Of a DNA stretch of 64,000 nt, positions 18,313-27,204 are shown in pieces. Under the pieces are notes generated by a model. The model had not been told where the DNA came from, did not search any database, and saw only the letters and a list, made by a program, of their open reading frames with translations. The position numbers were made by a program, and so were the translations under genes. Within the stretch, counting starts at the first letter, position 1. Each line of letters starts with the position of its first letter. Origin of the DNA: an uncultured Siphonobacter sp. (GTDB lineage Bacteria; Bacteroidota; Bacteroidia; Cytophagales; Spirosomataceae); NCBI GenBank assembly GCA_913774715.1, contig CAJYHS010000204.1:124001-188000 (forward strand), written 5' to 3'.

Positions 18313-20754
18313 CTAGTTAGTCTGATAGGTAAAACGAGCCGTTCCAATTCGTCCGTCGAAAGCCGAACCCTCTAAACGAGCTTGAATGCGAGTGGCATGG
18401 TCAGAATTCCAGAACGTAACCTTCGCCTTTCCATCGGCATCGGTTTTAATATGAGGGTTCCAGTAGAGCGTAGGTCGGTAATCAGGGCGAACGTTTTCCG
18501 GATCGTCTGAACTGTAGTCAGGACTGTAAAACTCACGGACTTTCGCATAGCCGCTTAACACTTGAATCAACTGTCCGGGTACTACGTCTTTGGCAGGATC
18601 GTAGGTACTACCTCCCCGTTTAGTTAAGATAGATACGACGCCAGCTCCGCCCCTTGAACCGTAAATAGCTGCCGAAGCCCCTTTAAGCACATCAACGTAA
18701 TCTACATCCGATGGGTTAATGCTGTTAATAGCTTCTTTATCTATGGGCATGCCGTCTAATACAAACAGAGGCTCCAAAAGTCCTCCGAAATTAGCTGCTC
18801 CCCGAATTTGAACGGTATAATTCAAACCACTTCCTGTTACCACCATTCCAGGAACTCTGCCCTGAAGTACCTGAAAAATAGAAATAGCCCCTGCTGTATT
18901 CATCTGGTCAAATTTCACAGTGTTATCTGGGGTGCCATAAATTTTACGGGTATCGCTTTCTGGCACTTTCTTAGCCTTCACAGTAATTTCCTTCAAAAGC
19001 TTTGCCTTGTCCAGACGCAGTTGTCGGGTAATCTCCAGCGATTGATTCGCTCGATTTAAGTATTCCTCAAAGTCCTCCGCTTTCACTTCTACCGTCTGAA
19101 ACGGAGTTTTCGTAATTCGAACAACTGGCTCCGGGAAAGGCTTGAGCGTAATACTCAGGTTACGATCATTTTTACCAGCCACAGCCTGAATCATTACCCG
19201 AGCTGAATCTCCAAAACTTAGCTGATGAAAACCATATGAACCATTAGGTTCGGCGGGTTCCACCCGTACCAGGGCATCTTTATCCGAAGTTCTTAACAAC
19301 AAGGTTACGTTAATCGCTTTTTTCTCAATAACCTGCCCTCTCGGACGGGTTACCTTTCCTTCCAGGGATAGTCCACGTTCAACGAGATATGCTGGCTGTG
19401 GAATTTCGCTACTAAGAACCTTTTTCCAGACAAATCGCCGCCAACCTTGAGTCATCAGTAACAAATCGAGGTGATAGGCTGCATTAGGATTATTCACATT
19501 AAAGTAATTTCCTGGCTGTTCGATACGACCTTTTAAATCTGAACTCATCAATAGATACGACACCAGCGTTTCATCAGCAGAATCGGGACTAGCCAGTCCG
19601 GCATCCGTTACCGCCAGCGAGAAATCTCCCAGGATCGGACGACCCGTATGATCTTTTGCTTCAATTTCAAGCGTTATCTTCTCCCGGGGTTTATACTGGG
19701 CCTTGTCTGCTTTAACTCCCAGGTCAAGTGTAGTAGCAGGTCGATTCAGGTAAACCAGACGCTCCGCCAGCGGTTCTCCTTTGTCATCAAATAAAGTCAA
19801 ATGAACGATTCCTGCGTCTGAAAACTTACTTTGGGGGATATTCGCAACAAAGGTACTTTTCTCGGTACTGCCCTTGGCCGTTGCCATTACCTGCCCTCGT
19901 TCCTGGGCTACTACATATAGTGGTTTTGCTACACCTTTGGGTAACTGATTAAAGACAAAAATTCGGATAAAATCTTTACTGGAAAGGTTATCCACAATCA
20001 TTACGTGGCCTTGGGGTTGAGTAGAGGGAAGCGTAAATCGTTGCTGATGATTTTTTACAACGGCGGTATACTGACTTCCCACTTTAGGCTTCAGACTGAT
20101 GCGTCCCATCCCAAGGTGCTCCGTCTGAAAAATGGAAATAGTATCTCGGTCATTCTCCAGAATCACGCCTTCTACGTCTACTCCCCGACCAAACACATCA
20201 GTAGCCTTGAAAGCAATCCGCGATTCTATTTCATTGACTAAAGCTCCGCCTTCGGGGAAAAATTCAAGTGATAGATTATTCTTTACCTGTAAGGCAGGTC
20301 GTTCCTTTACTAAAGGCTGGTAAACGCGAAACGCTTTTGTAAAGAAAAAATCTTCATCAAAATTCCGCATCCAGTTGGTATATGCTCGTAACTGGTACAC
20401 GCCTTCTTTTAGCGTGTCAGCAAGAAAAAAATCTCCCTCTGCAGTGCCTTCCTGAGGGCGTAAGCGTTTTTGAAGAATCGTTTTCCCCTCTTCCGCATGA
20501 ATCAAGTCCACATATAAAACCTGACTTACCGTATCTGACTGATGACCGACGGCATCAAACAGGTAACCCTTGAACCAAATTGTTTCACCCAAAGCATAAT
20601 AAGATCGGTCGCAGTGCAGATACACTTTTTCCTGAGGTAGCTGCTGATGGTAGTTAATAAACTGGTTAACAATACGGGTTAGCGGCTCATCAGCAAGAAA
20701 AGTAAAGGCCAGACTGATACATCCCAGAAGGAAGAGAAGAATTCGTAATCGCAT
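18313..20754 (-). CDS. macroglobulin (MG2)-like protein with C-terminal TonB-receptor plug domain
   Basis: Exported 813-residue protein. After the signal segment (LLFLLGCISLAFTFLA) it has an MG2-type beta-sandwich (EKVYLHCDRSYYALGETIWF, residues about 43-62) and a second such domain near residue 350 (YKPREKITLEIEAKD). Near residues 600-720 is a TonB-dependent receptor plug (VRGAANFGG-type QIRGAANFGG, DVDYVDVLKGASAAIYGSRG, GVVSILTKRGG). No barrel follows, so it is not a complete receptor. Similar plug proteins without a barrel occur in Bacteroidota and are not functionally defined as far as I know. It may work at the outer membrane with SusC-like partners. Single gene, convergent with thiN. 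Confidence 0.8.
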   Translation of the reverse strand: MRLRILLFLLGCISLAFTFLADEPLTRIVNQFINYHQQLPQEKVYLHCDRSYYALGETIWFKGYLFDAVGHQSDTVSQVLYVDLIHAEEGKTILQKRLRPQEGTAEGDFFLADTLKEGVYQLRAYTNWMRNFDEDFFFTKAFRVYQPLVKERPALQVKNNLSLEFFPEGGALVNEIESRIAFKATDVFGRGVDVEGVILENDRDTISIFQTEHLGMGRISLKPKVGSQYTAVVKNHQQRFTLPSTQPQGHVMIVDNLSSKDFIRIFVFNQLPKGVAKPLYVVAQERGQVMATAKGSTEKSTFVANIPQSKFSDAGIVHLTLFDDKGEPLAERLVYLNRPATTLDLGVKADKAQYKPREKITLEIEAKDHTGRPILGDFSLAVTDAGLASPDSADETLVSYLLMSSDLKGRIEQPGNYFNVNNPNAAYHLDLLLMTQGWRRFVWKKVLSSEIPQPAYLVERGLSLEGKVTRPRGQVIEKKAINVTLLLRTSDKDALVRVEPAEPNGSYGFHQLSFGDSARVMIQAVAGKNDRNLSITLKPFPEPVVRITKTPFQTVEVKAEDFEEYLNRANQSLEITRQLRLDKAKLLKEITVKAKKVPESDTRKIYGTPDNTVKFDQMNTAGAISIFQVLQGRVPGMVVTGSGLNYTVQIRGAANFGGLLEPLFVLDGMPIDKEAINSINPSDVDYVDVLKGASAAIYGSRGGAGVVSILTKRGGSTYDPAKDVVPGQLIQVLSGYAKVREFYSPDYSSDDPENVRPDYRPTLYWNPHIKTDADGKAKVTFWNSDHATRIQARLEGSAFDGRIGTARFTYQTN

Positions 20755-21232
20755 AAATTGACCAAAGGTTAGGTTAGGAAACGGGCGATATTACGAAAAA
20801 ATGAAGGGTTCCTAGCTAATATATTCCCTGACGGTAGAACGAAAAATATATAAAATGGAATTTTTCAAAAAAACTTATCTCTTTTCGATATTTTTTTTGA
20901 GGTAGGTGAGTATAAATTTAAAAAACTCCACTCTTGTAAATAGAAGTAATTGTATTAGGTTTTGTTCAAAAATCCCTTTTTCTGTGAAGAAGGGATTTTT
21001 TATTTTCCTATCCAGCCTAAACATTTTAGGTATTTATGCATTTTCTACAAGGAGGCCTTAAAAGCCTTTTAACATTAATACTAAGAATAATCCAGTGAAC
21101 AAAGCATTTAACTGCTAATATTCTTTCTGGAATACAATCTTACGTAAGCCCTAACGTTGAAGCCATAAGGCCTGCTTTGGTCTTCCGCTGGTTCCTTTGC
21201 ACCTTTGTAGTTATACACCTTTATCAGTAGCT
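20755..21232. other. 478 bp divergent gap with an orphan hairpin
   Basis: Lies between the divergent macroglobulin-plug gene and the PBP1A gene. No supported coding frame was seen, only a 16-codon frame at 20855. It is AT-rich on the left half. It contains an intrinsic-terminator-like hairpin (20968-21005) that neither flanking gene needs, which hints at a short independent transcript. Confidence 0.55.
20968..21005 (+). terminator. orphan intrinsic terminator-like hairpin
   Basis: AAAAATCCCTT (20968-20978) pairs perfectly with AAGGGATTTTT (20990-21000) over an 11-base loop, and the right arm continues into TATTTT. No gene on the plus strand precedes it and the minus-strand gene starts on its left, so it would end an unannotated transcript. 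An attenuator in the PBP1A leader is an alternative. Confidence 0.6.
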
Positions 21233-23518
21233 ATGTTTAAGTTTCTCCCGGGTCCTTATAAGCAGATGATCCGTCAGATCTGGCGGTTTACTTTATTCGG
21301 CTTAGGCTCCTTTCTGATTTATATTCTGGCTGTCTATTTTAACCTGTTCAATTTATTTGGTGGTATGCCCAGTCTGAAACAGCTGGATAACCCCCGTAAT
21401 GAATTGGCATCCGAAATTATCTCTTCGGACGGGGCCGTTTTGGGCAGTTACTTCCTGGAAAACCGCAGCCCTGTAGAGTTACAGGACATTTCTCCAAACG
21501 TTATTAATGCTCTGATTGCGACAGAGGACGTTCGTTTCGTCAAACACTCAGGTATTGATCCCCGAAGTATTGGCCGTTCCGTAGCCGGAATGGGAAAAGC
21601 AGGGGGTGGTAGTACGCTGACGCAACAGCTGGTTAAAAACCTTTTTGAAGCTCGCAGTGAACGCTACAAGGGGTTCCTGGGTGATGTACCTCTGATCAAG
21701 TTACTCATCATTAAAACGAAGGAATGGATTACCGCCATTCGACTCGAGCGTCGGTACACGAAGCAGGAAATCATGCAGATGTACTTGAATACGGTTGAAT
21801 TTAGCGATAATGCATACGGTATTCGAACGGCTTCGTTACATTATTTCAGCAAAGAGCCTTCTCAGCTTTCTATCGAAGAAGCAGCCGTTTTGGTGGGCAT
21901 GTGTCAGAATCCCGATCGCTTTAATCCTCGCATGCACCCCGAAGCTTCCAAAACCCGTCGAAACATTGTGATGCAACAGATGGTGCATTATGGTTTTCTG
22001 AGTGCTTCGCAATTCGAAGCCTACCAGAATGATGCCATTGCTCTGAAGCTCAAGTCACTGAACCATAACAGTAACCAGGCTCCTTACTTTGTAGCCGTCA
22101 TGCGGGATCGATTACTGAAAGAAATTGAGGAACTCAACCGTCAGCGTTCCAGCGATGATCCACTGGATTTATACACCAGCGGCTTGAAAATCCACGTGAC
22201 GATTGATTCGCGGATGCAACGCCATGCTGAAGATGCCTGCATGGAACATATTAGAGAGCAGCAACGCTTGTTTAATGCTCACTGGAAAGGCCGTAACCCC
22301 TGGATTGACGAAAATGGCCGGGAATTAAAAGGTTTCATTGAAAACCGGATTGCCCCCCGCACCGAACGTTACCGAACCCTGAAACAGAGTTATGGGGATG
22401 ATAAGGAGAAAATCATGCAGGGTATGAATACACCCACGAAAATGCGAATTTTCACCTATAGAGGAGAACGTGATACAACCATGACTCCCATGGATTCCAT
22501 TCGGTATTACAAGCGTTTCCTGCACATTGCGATGATGTCAGAAGATCCTAATACCGGGCAGGTTAAGGCCTGGGTTGGAGGTATTAATTTTAAATACTTC
22601 AAGTACGATCACGTCCGTCAGGCCCGTCGCCAGCCAGGTTCTTCCTTTAAGCCCTTTGTGTATGCTACGGCCATTGATAAAGGATACACTCCCTGTGACA
22701 TTGTCAGAGATGAAGCGACTTGTATTGGGAACTGGTGTCCTAATAACTACGAAGGAGGAGCCTCCGGTAATAGCATGACACTACGGCAAGCCATTGCGAA
22801 GTCCGTAAATACCATTTCGGTTCAGTTAATGAAGAAATTCGGACCGGAAACGATCATTGAATACGCTCATCGACTGGGCGTGCAATCTGAGATTCCGAAA
22901 GATGTAACTATTTGTCTGGGAACGCCAGATGTGAATCTTTATGAGATGGTTAACTCCTATTGCACCTTTGTGAATGGTGGAGTTGCCTGGAACGAACCTC
23001 AAACGCTGATTCGGATTGAAGATCGGTACGGTAACGTTTTGCGAAAATTTGAAACCACTACTCACGATGCGTTAAGTCCAGAAACGGCCTGGCGAATGGT
23101 ATATATGCTACAGGGAGCCACGCAGGAACCCGGCGGAACATCAGTTCGTTTAAATCGTGAACCCTGCGGACAGAACAATCAAATTGGGGGAAAAACCGGA
23201 ACAACTTCCAACTACTCGGACGGATGGTTCATGGGTGTAACTCAGGGACTGGTAACGGGCGTTTGGGTTGGTGGAGATGAGCGTTCGATTCACTTCCGTA
23301 CGGGTGCTCTCGGTCAGGGTGGACGGATGGCTTTACCCGCCTGGGCAAAGTACATGAACCGCGTTTACGCCGATCAGTCCATTGGCTTAAAGAAAATTCC
23401 TTTTAAGAAACCGGCAAACGATAAAATTTGCGATAATCCCTTTGGAGATCGTTCATACGGAGATTCCACTATTGTAATTCCGAATGAAAAACGACCTACC
23501 GATGGCGAATTACTCTAG
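21233..23518 (+). CDS. penicillin-binding protein 1A (bifunctional transglycosylase/transpeptidase)
   Basis: Polymerises and cross-links peptidoglycan from the inner membrane. From the ATG at 21233 it has 761 residues; a TTG 12 codons upstream is less likely. One membrane helix lies near residues 17-36. The GT51 domain shows EDVRFVKHSGID, GGSTLTQQLVKNLF near residue 122 and RRYTKQEIMQMYLN. The transpeptidase shows SSFK (catalytic Ser and Lys near 470), SVN near 523 and KTGTT near 653, all intact. A non-conserved insert near 350-410 separates the two domains. The gene ends at a very long perfect hairpin. Isolated transcription unit. Confidence 0.95.
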   Translation: MFKFLPGPYKQMIRQIWRFTLFGLGSFLIYILAVYFNLFNLFGGMPSLKQLDNPRNELASEIISSDGAVLGSYFLENRSPVELQDISPNVINALIATEDVRFVKHSGIDPRSIGRSVAGMGKAGGGSTLTQQLVKNLFEARSERYKGFLGDVPLIKLLIIKTKEWITAIRLERRYTKQEIMQMYLNTVEFSDNAYGIRTASLHYFSKEPSQLSIEEAAVLVGMCQNPDRFNPRMHPEASKTRRNIVMQQMVHYGFLSASQFEAYQNDAIALKLKSLNHNSNQAPYFVAVMRDRLLKEIEELNRQRSSDDPLDLYTSGLKIHVTIDSRMQRHAEDACMEHIREQQRLFNAHWKGRNPWIDENGRELKGFIENRIAPRTERYRTLKQSYGDDKEKIMQGMNTPTKMRIFTYRGERDTTMTPMDSIRYYKRFLHIAMMSEDPNTGQVKAWVGGINFKYFKYDHVRQARRQPGSSFKPFVYATAIDKGYTPCDIVRDEATCIGNWCPNNYEGGASGNSMTLRQAIAKSVNTISVQLMKKFGPETIIEYAHRLGVQSEIPKDVTICLGTPDVNLYEMVNSYCTFVNGGVAWNEPQTLIRIEDRYGNVLRKFETTTHDALSPETAWRMVYMLQGATQEPGGTSVRLNREPCGQNNQIGGKTGTTSNYSDGWFMGVTQGLVTGVWVGGDERSIHFRTGALGQGGRMALPAWAKYMNRVYADQSIGLKKIPFKKPANDKICDNPFGDRSYGDSTIVIPNEKRPTDGELL

Positions 23519-23519
23519 A

Positions 23520-23581
23520 TAAAAAGGTTATAAAAAAGCCCGGATTGAAAAATCAATCCGGGCTTTTTTATAACCTTTTTA
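23520..23581. terminator. long perfect hairpin terminator after PBP1A
   Basis: 29-base arms (23520-23548 and 23553-23581) pair without a mismatch around an AAAA loop. The GC core lies inside A/T-rich flanks, giving a T-run on either strand. It follows the PBP1A stop codon immediately and can serve as a bidirectional terminator. Confidence 0.9.
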
Positions 23582-23760
23582 GTGTTATCCACCAATGAGT
23601 TTTATTATATCAGGTTTTATTCAAAAATCACACAATTTTATCCAGTCCTCCGACTATTTCAAAATAATCTCAATTTTTTTATACCCATTTTTCAATAAAC
23701 CCCTCAGCTTTTGCGACTTACCTTTCTCATTTTTCGACTAAAGGTCTTTTTTCTTCTTCA

Positions 23761-26700
23761 TCAGGGCTGAAAGCTGAGTGAGTAAACTAATAACCGCCCA
23801 TTATTCCGCCCTACAAATAGTCGATGCTGGGTTCCATAAGGCACTAAAGCAAAGTCTCGGATCTGTCCAGTTAGTAAGCCCCGTGAAGGTTTGTATTCTT
23901 TGAAGGTCAGCCCAGATTCATTAACTAATAATACCCCCCGATTGCCATCCAGCCGTCCCCGATCTACTGGCATTCCCCAGAGATTGCCGCCCAGTAAAAT
24001 ATCCGGCTTTCCATCCTTCGTAAAATCATGAATAGCAATGCCGAAAATGGGACCATTCTGGGCATTGCCGGGCAAGGCCTGCAAACGAAAATTTCCATTT
24101 CCTTCATTAATGAGTAAGCTCGTTTTGAAGTCAACTGCTTTTTTCTCCAGCGTCCCTCTTCGCTGCGAAGCCGTAATGAGTTGATGAAATGTCTTTTCTG
24201 CAAATTTCTTATTCGTTGAAAAAGGTGTATTCCAGTTAGGTAACTGCTGTTCCCATTCCCGTCGCGTTGCCAAAGGGTACTGCTCTCCGTCGGCATCCGA
24301 TTTGGTAATGAGAGCATCCAGACTACCATTACGATCAAAGTCGTTGACCTGCAGAAATATAGGTTGCTCCAGTGATGCTTTATACTCGGAATTCAATCCC
24401 CAGTTTCCTACCACAAAATCCATATCTCCATCACCATCCAGATCGGCCTTCTTAATAGCCGTCCACCAGCCTTCCGAATTGGGAATAGTCTGGTTATCCG
24501 AATACGTAAATTTTCCGCCCCGGTTATAAAAGATGGAAATCGGCATCCATTCGCCAACTACCATCAAGTCAGGAAAACCATTCCCATCCAGATCCTGCCA
24601 GAGGGCATCCGTGATTAATCCGATTTTACTTAAGACCTCAGGAGTTTCTGCTTTGAAAAAGCCTTTATCATTTTTCAGCAAGTAACTTTTGGGTGTAACG
24701 CCGTAGGTTCCGGGTACGCTTCGGGCTCCTACGAAAATGTCCATGTCTCCATCCTTATCAACATCCGCCACCGCCAGACAGGAAGCATTGAGGGAAATAT
24801 TCGGTATCCGTTCTTTGTCAAAGCTAAAGTTACCTTTTCCGTCGTTTAGGTACAGCCGAACAAAGGAGCTATCCGCCGACTGATTTCCCCCGGAAGCGAC
24901 AATTAAATCCAGGTCCTGATCTTGATCTACATCGACAAAAACGGCTGCTACTTCTTCCGAATACTTATTTTCCAGAAAAGCTTTCTGTACACTCGGGATC
25001 CATTTACCAGCCTTAGTCTGTAACAATAACTGCCCGGCCTGATTTTTAACACCCGTAATGAAGAGATCCTCTAAACCGTCGCCATTGACATCACCAACGG
25101 CCATTTTGGGACCTTCCTTGGAAAGCGTTCGGGGCAGGTAAGGTTGAAGAGCCAGATCATTAAACGTATCCTCTTCGTGACGTACTTCCTGACTCAGTAA
25201 TTCCGTGGAAACATCACTGAATATTTTCGTAATTGGCGAATTACCTGCTGCTATTTTCTTGGGAATAGCCTGAGCTGCCTCTAGAATCAGCGTTTGTTTA
25301 GCAGAAACGTTTCGTAGCGTTTGGGTAGTAAAGTCCGGCCAGTTAACCACAACGGAATCTACTTGAGTAGCTTTATCCAGCCCCGCTATCAACACGGGCT
25401 CCTGACTAGACTGATACCCCTGATTGGGCTGTAGTAAGAGTTTTTGTTGAAGCTTACCCGTATATATCCGAACCTCTGTTCCATATCCAAAGGGATTTCC
25501 CGCCGGACCTTTGAATTTCATTTTAAGGGATTGAATATCTTGATTCTGATCATACTCATTCCGAAACACCCGGGCGGCTTTACCCATTTGATTGACGATC
25601 AAATCCCAGTCTCCGTCATTATCCAGATCAGCGTAAGCGGCTCCGTTGGAGTACCCCGGCTCGGCCAAGCCTAACCGTAAAGCTTGGTTATCGAAGGTTA
25701 ACTCTTTTTGATTAAGAAAAGCAAAATTAGACTGAGCCGCTGCGGGCATCCATTCCAGCAATTTCCGCATGGTAATGCGGACAGGTGATTTACCATTATT
25801 GGTCAGCTTCTCCAGAAAATCCAGATCCCGGACATCGCGGTTATTACCATTCGGAATGAAGATATCCTTCCAGCCGTCGGCATCCATGTCAAACAATAAA
25901 GCCCCATGGCTAATATCTGTTGCAGCGACGCCCGCCATCCAGGCTCGCTCTGAATAGTTACCTTCTCCTTTATTTTGTTGAAGCGTGTTGTGAGGTACTG
26001 TTGGAAAAATACTGCGATTATCGCCAAATTTTACCTGCGTTCGGCGACGAACCGCGTCGTCTGATAAGGCTGAAGTAGCAAAAACATCCGTTTGGGCATC
26101 ATTATCCATATCTCCCGCCACCACACTCATACTCCGCTGAGGTGTGTGTTGAAAGGGTCGGGTTTCCTGGAAAAGCCCTTTTTTTTGATTCAGATAGATT
26201 GCATCTGTTTCAGGAGAATCTCGTGACAGAACGATATCAGGCCACTGATCACCATTAATATCAACAATAGCGACGCCCGTAGAAGTAAAACTTTCGGCTA
26301 GGCCCGCCTTTAATGATACATCGATGAATACTCCTTTATCATTCCGATACAGTCGATTAGAGCCATTGGGCCAGCTTTTCAGGGAATCACCTGATAAGGC
26401 TTTGATTTCGTTATTAACTACGAAACAGTCCAGATCTCCATCCAGATCATAATCAAAAAAAACGGACTGTACTGCCTGCCGGTTATTAGTTAATCCTAAG
26501 GGCTGGGCCTGTTCAGTAAATTTCGGAATTCCGTTCTCATCAAGTGCTCCAGTATTAAGAAACAATTCATTCTGAGCATTCGGCCCGAAATGACAAACAT
26601 ACATATCCAGCCATCCGTCGCCGTTGACATCGGCCATAGACACTCCCGCCGACCACTGCCTATTTCCTACCAAACCCGCCGCTTCGGTTACGTTTTCAAA

Positions 26701-27042
26701 CCGCCAGCCGCCCCGGTTGAGGTATAGTTTATTCTTACCCGATGCCGCAGTAAAGAAAAGATCAGGTAAGCCGTCATTATTCAAATCACCCGCAGCAACA
26801 CCTCCCGCCCCAAGCAGGCGTTCAGCAAATCGTAATATATGTTCCTGTTGAGCAGAATCCGAAGAAAGGTCCAGATAGAGACTATCCAGATTAGGAAGCT
26901 GATTTTGAAAATCAAGCCCTGTTTTATTAACGGATACATTTACAAAGATAGGATCATCGGGAGCCTCGTATGGCCGCTTACGTTCCGAACGCTGACAGGC
27001 AACGACGAACAGCAGTAGCATACCGAAAATCCAATACTTCAT
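23761..27042 (-). CDS. FG-GAP/VCBS repeat lipoprotein with ASPIC/UnbV domain
   Basis: Very large (1093 residues) surface or periplasmic lipoprotein. The signal ends in LFVVAC, a good lipobox. The body is built of calcium-binding-like FG-GAP repeats of the form D-x-(N/D)-x-DG, for example GDLNNDGLPDLFF, ADVNGDGWLDMYV, VDINGDQWPDIVL, FVDVDQDQDLDLIV and ADLDGDGDMDFVVG, which predict beta-propellers. A central block (PFGYGTEVRIYTG through VVNWPDFTTQTL, about residues 515-580) matches the ASPIC/UnbV type. CRTAC1-like proteins of this kind are common in Bacteroidota; ligands are unknown. It shows no T9SS C-terminal signal that I can recognise. Single gene. Confidence 0.88.
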   Translation of the reverse strand: MKYWIFGMLLLFVVACQRSERKRPYEAPDDPIFVNVSVNKTGLDFQNQLPNLDSLYLDLSSDSAQQEHILRFAERLLGAGGVAAGDLNNDGLPDLFFTAASGKNKLYLNRGGWRFENVTEAAGLVGNRQWSAGVSMADVNGDGWLDMYVCHFGPNAQNELFLNTGALDENGIPKFTEQAQPLGLTNNRQAVQSVFFDYDLDGDLDCFVVNNEIKALSGDSLKSWPNGSNRLYRNDKGVFIDVSLKAGLAESFTSTGVAIVDINGDQWPDIVLSRDSPETDAIYLNQKKGLFQETRPFQHTPQRSMSVVAGDMDNDAQTDVFATSALSDDAVRRRTQVKFGDNRSIFPTVPHNTLQQNKGEGNYSERAWMAGVAATDISHGALLFDMDADGWKDIFIPNGNNRDVRDLDFLEKLTNNGKSPVRITMRKLLEWMPAAAQSNFAFLNQKELTFDNQALRLGLAEPGYSNGAAYADLDNDGDWDLIVNQMGKAARVFRNEYDQNQDIQSLKMKFKGPAGNPFGYGTEVRIYTGKLQQKLLLQPNQGYQSSQEPVLIAGLDKATQVDSVVVNWPDFTTQTLRNVSAKQTLILEAAQAIPKKIAAGNSPITKIFSDVSTELLSQEVRHEEDTFNDLALQPYLPRTLSKEGPKMAVGDVNGDGLEDLFITGVKNQAGQLLLQTKAGKWIPSVQKAFLENKYSEEVAAVFVDVDQDQDLDLIVASGGNQSADSSFVRLYLNDGKGNFSFDKERIPNISLNASCLAVADVDKDGDMDIFVGARSVPGTYGVTPKSYLLKNDKGFFKAETPEVLSKIGLITDALWQDLDGNGFPDLMVVGEWMPISIFYNRGGKFTYSDNQTIPNSEGWWTAIKKADLDGDGDMDFVVGNWGLNSEYKASLEQPIFLQVNDFDRNGSLDALITKSDADGEQYPLATRREWEQQLPNWNTPFSTNKKFAEKTFHQLITASQRRGTLEKKAVDFKTSLLINEGNGNFRLQALPGNAQNGPIFGIAIHDFTKDGKPDILLGGNLWGMPVDRGRLDGNRGVLLVNESGLTFKEYKPSRGLLTGQIRDFALVPYGTQHRLFVGRNNGRLLVYSLSFQP

Positions 27043-27155
27043 GCGGGAGGGGAAACATTTTACTTTCGCAATTTACCACTCCAGCCTTAAAAAACGTAAT
27101 CAAGTCATGGTTTCCATTCACCGAAAATCCTGAACGATTTATTCAAAGGCCTTCT

Positions 27156-27163
27156 TACTTTTG
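27156..27163 (+). promoter_or_regulatory. candidate promoter -7 element for glycerate kinase-uvrC
   Basis: TACTTTTG fits TAnnTTTG and lies 41 bases before the glycerate kinase ATG. It would drive the two-gene unit with uvrC. Confidence 0.45.
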
Positions 27164-27204
27164 AATTTACATTACGAGTAAACGCCTCTAAATTCATTCG
27201 TCTC

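Noticed and set aside
23761-27042. FG-GAP protein as a T9SS substrate
   Set aside because: It has a lipoprotein signal and no recognisable T9SS C-terminal domain at its end (LFVGRNNGRLLVYSLSFQP).
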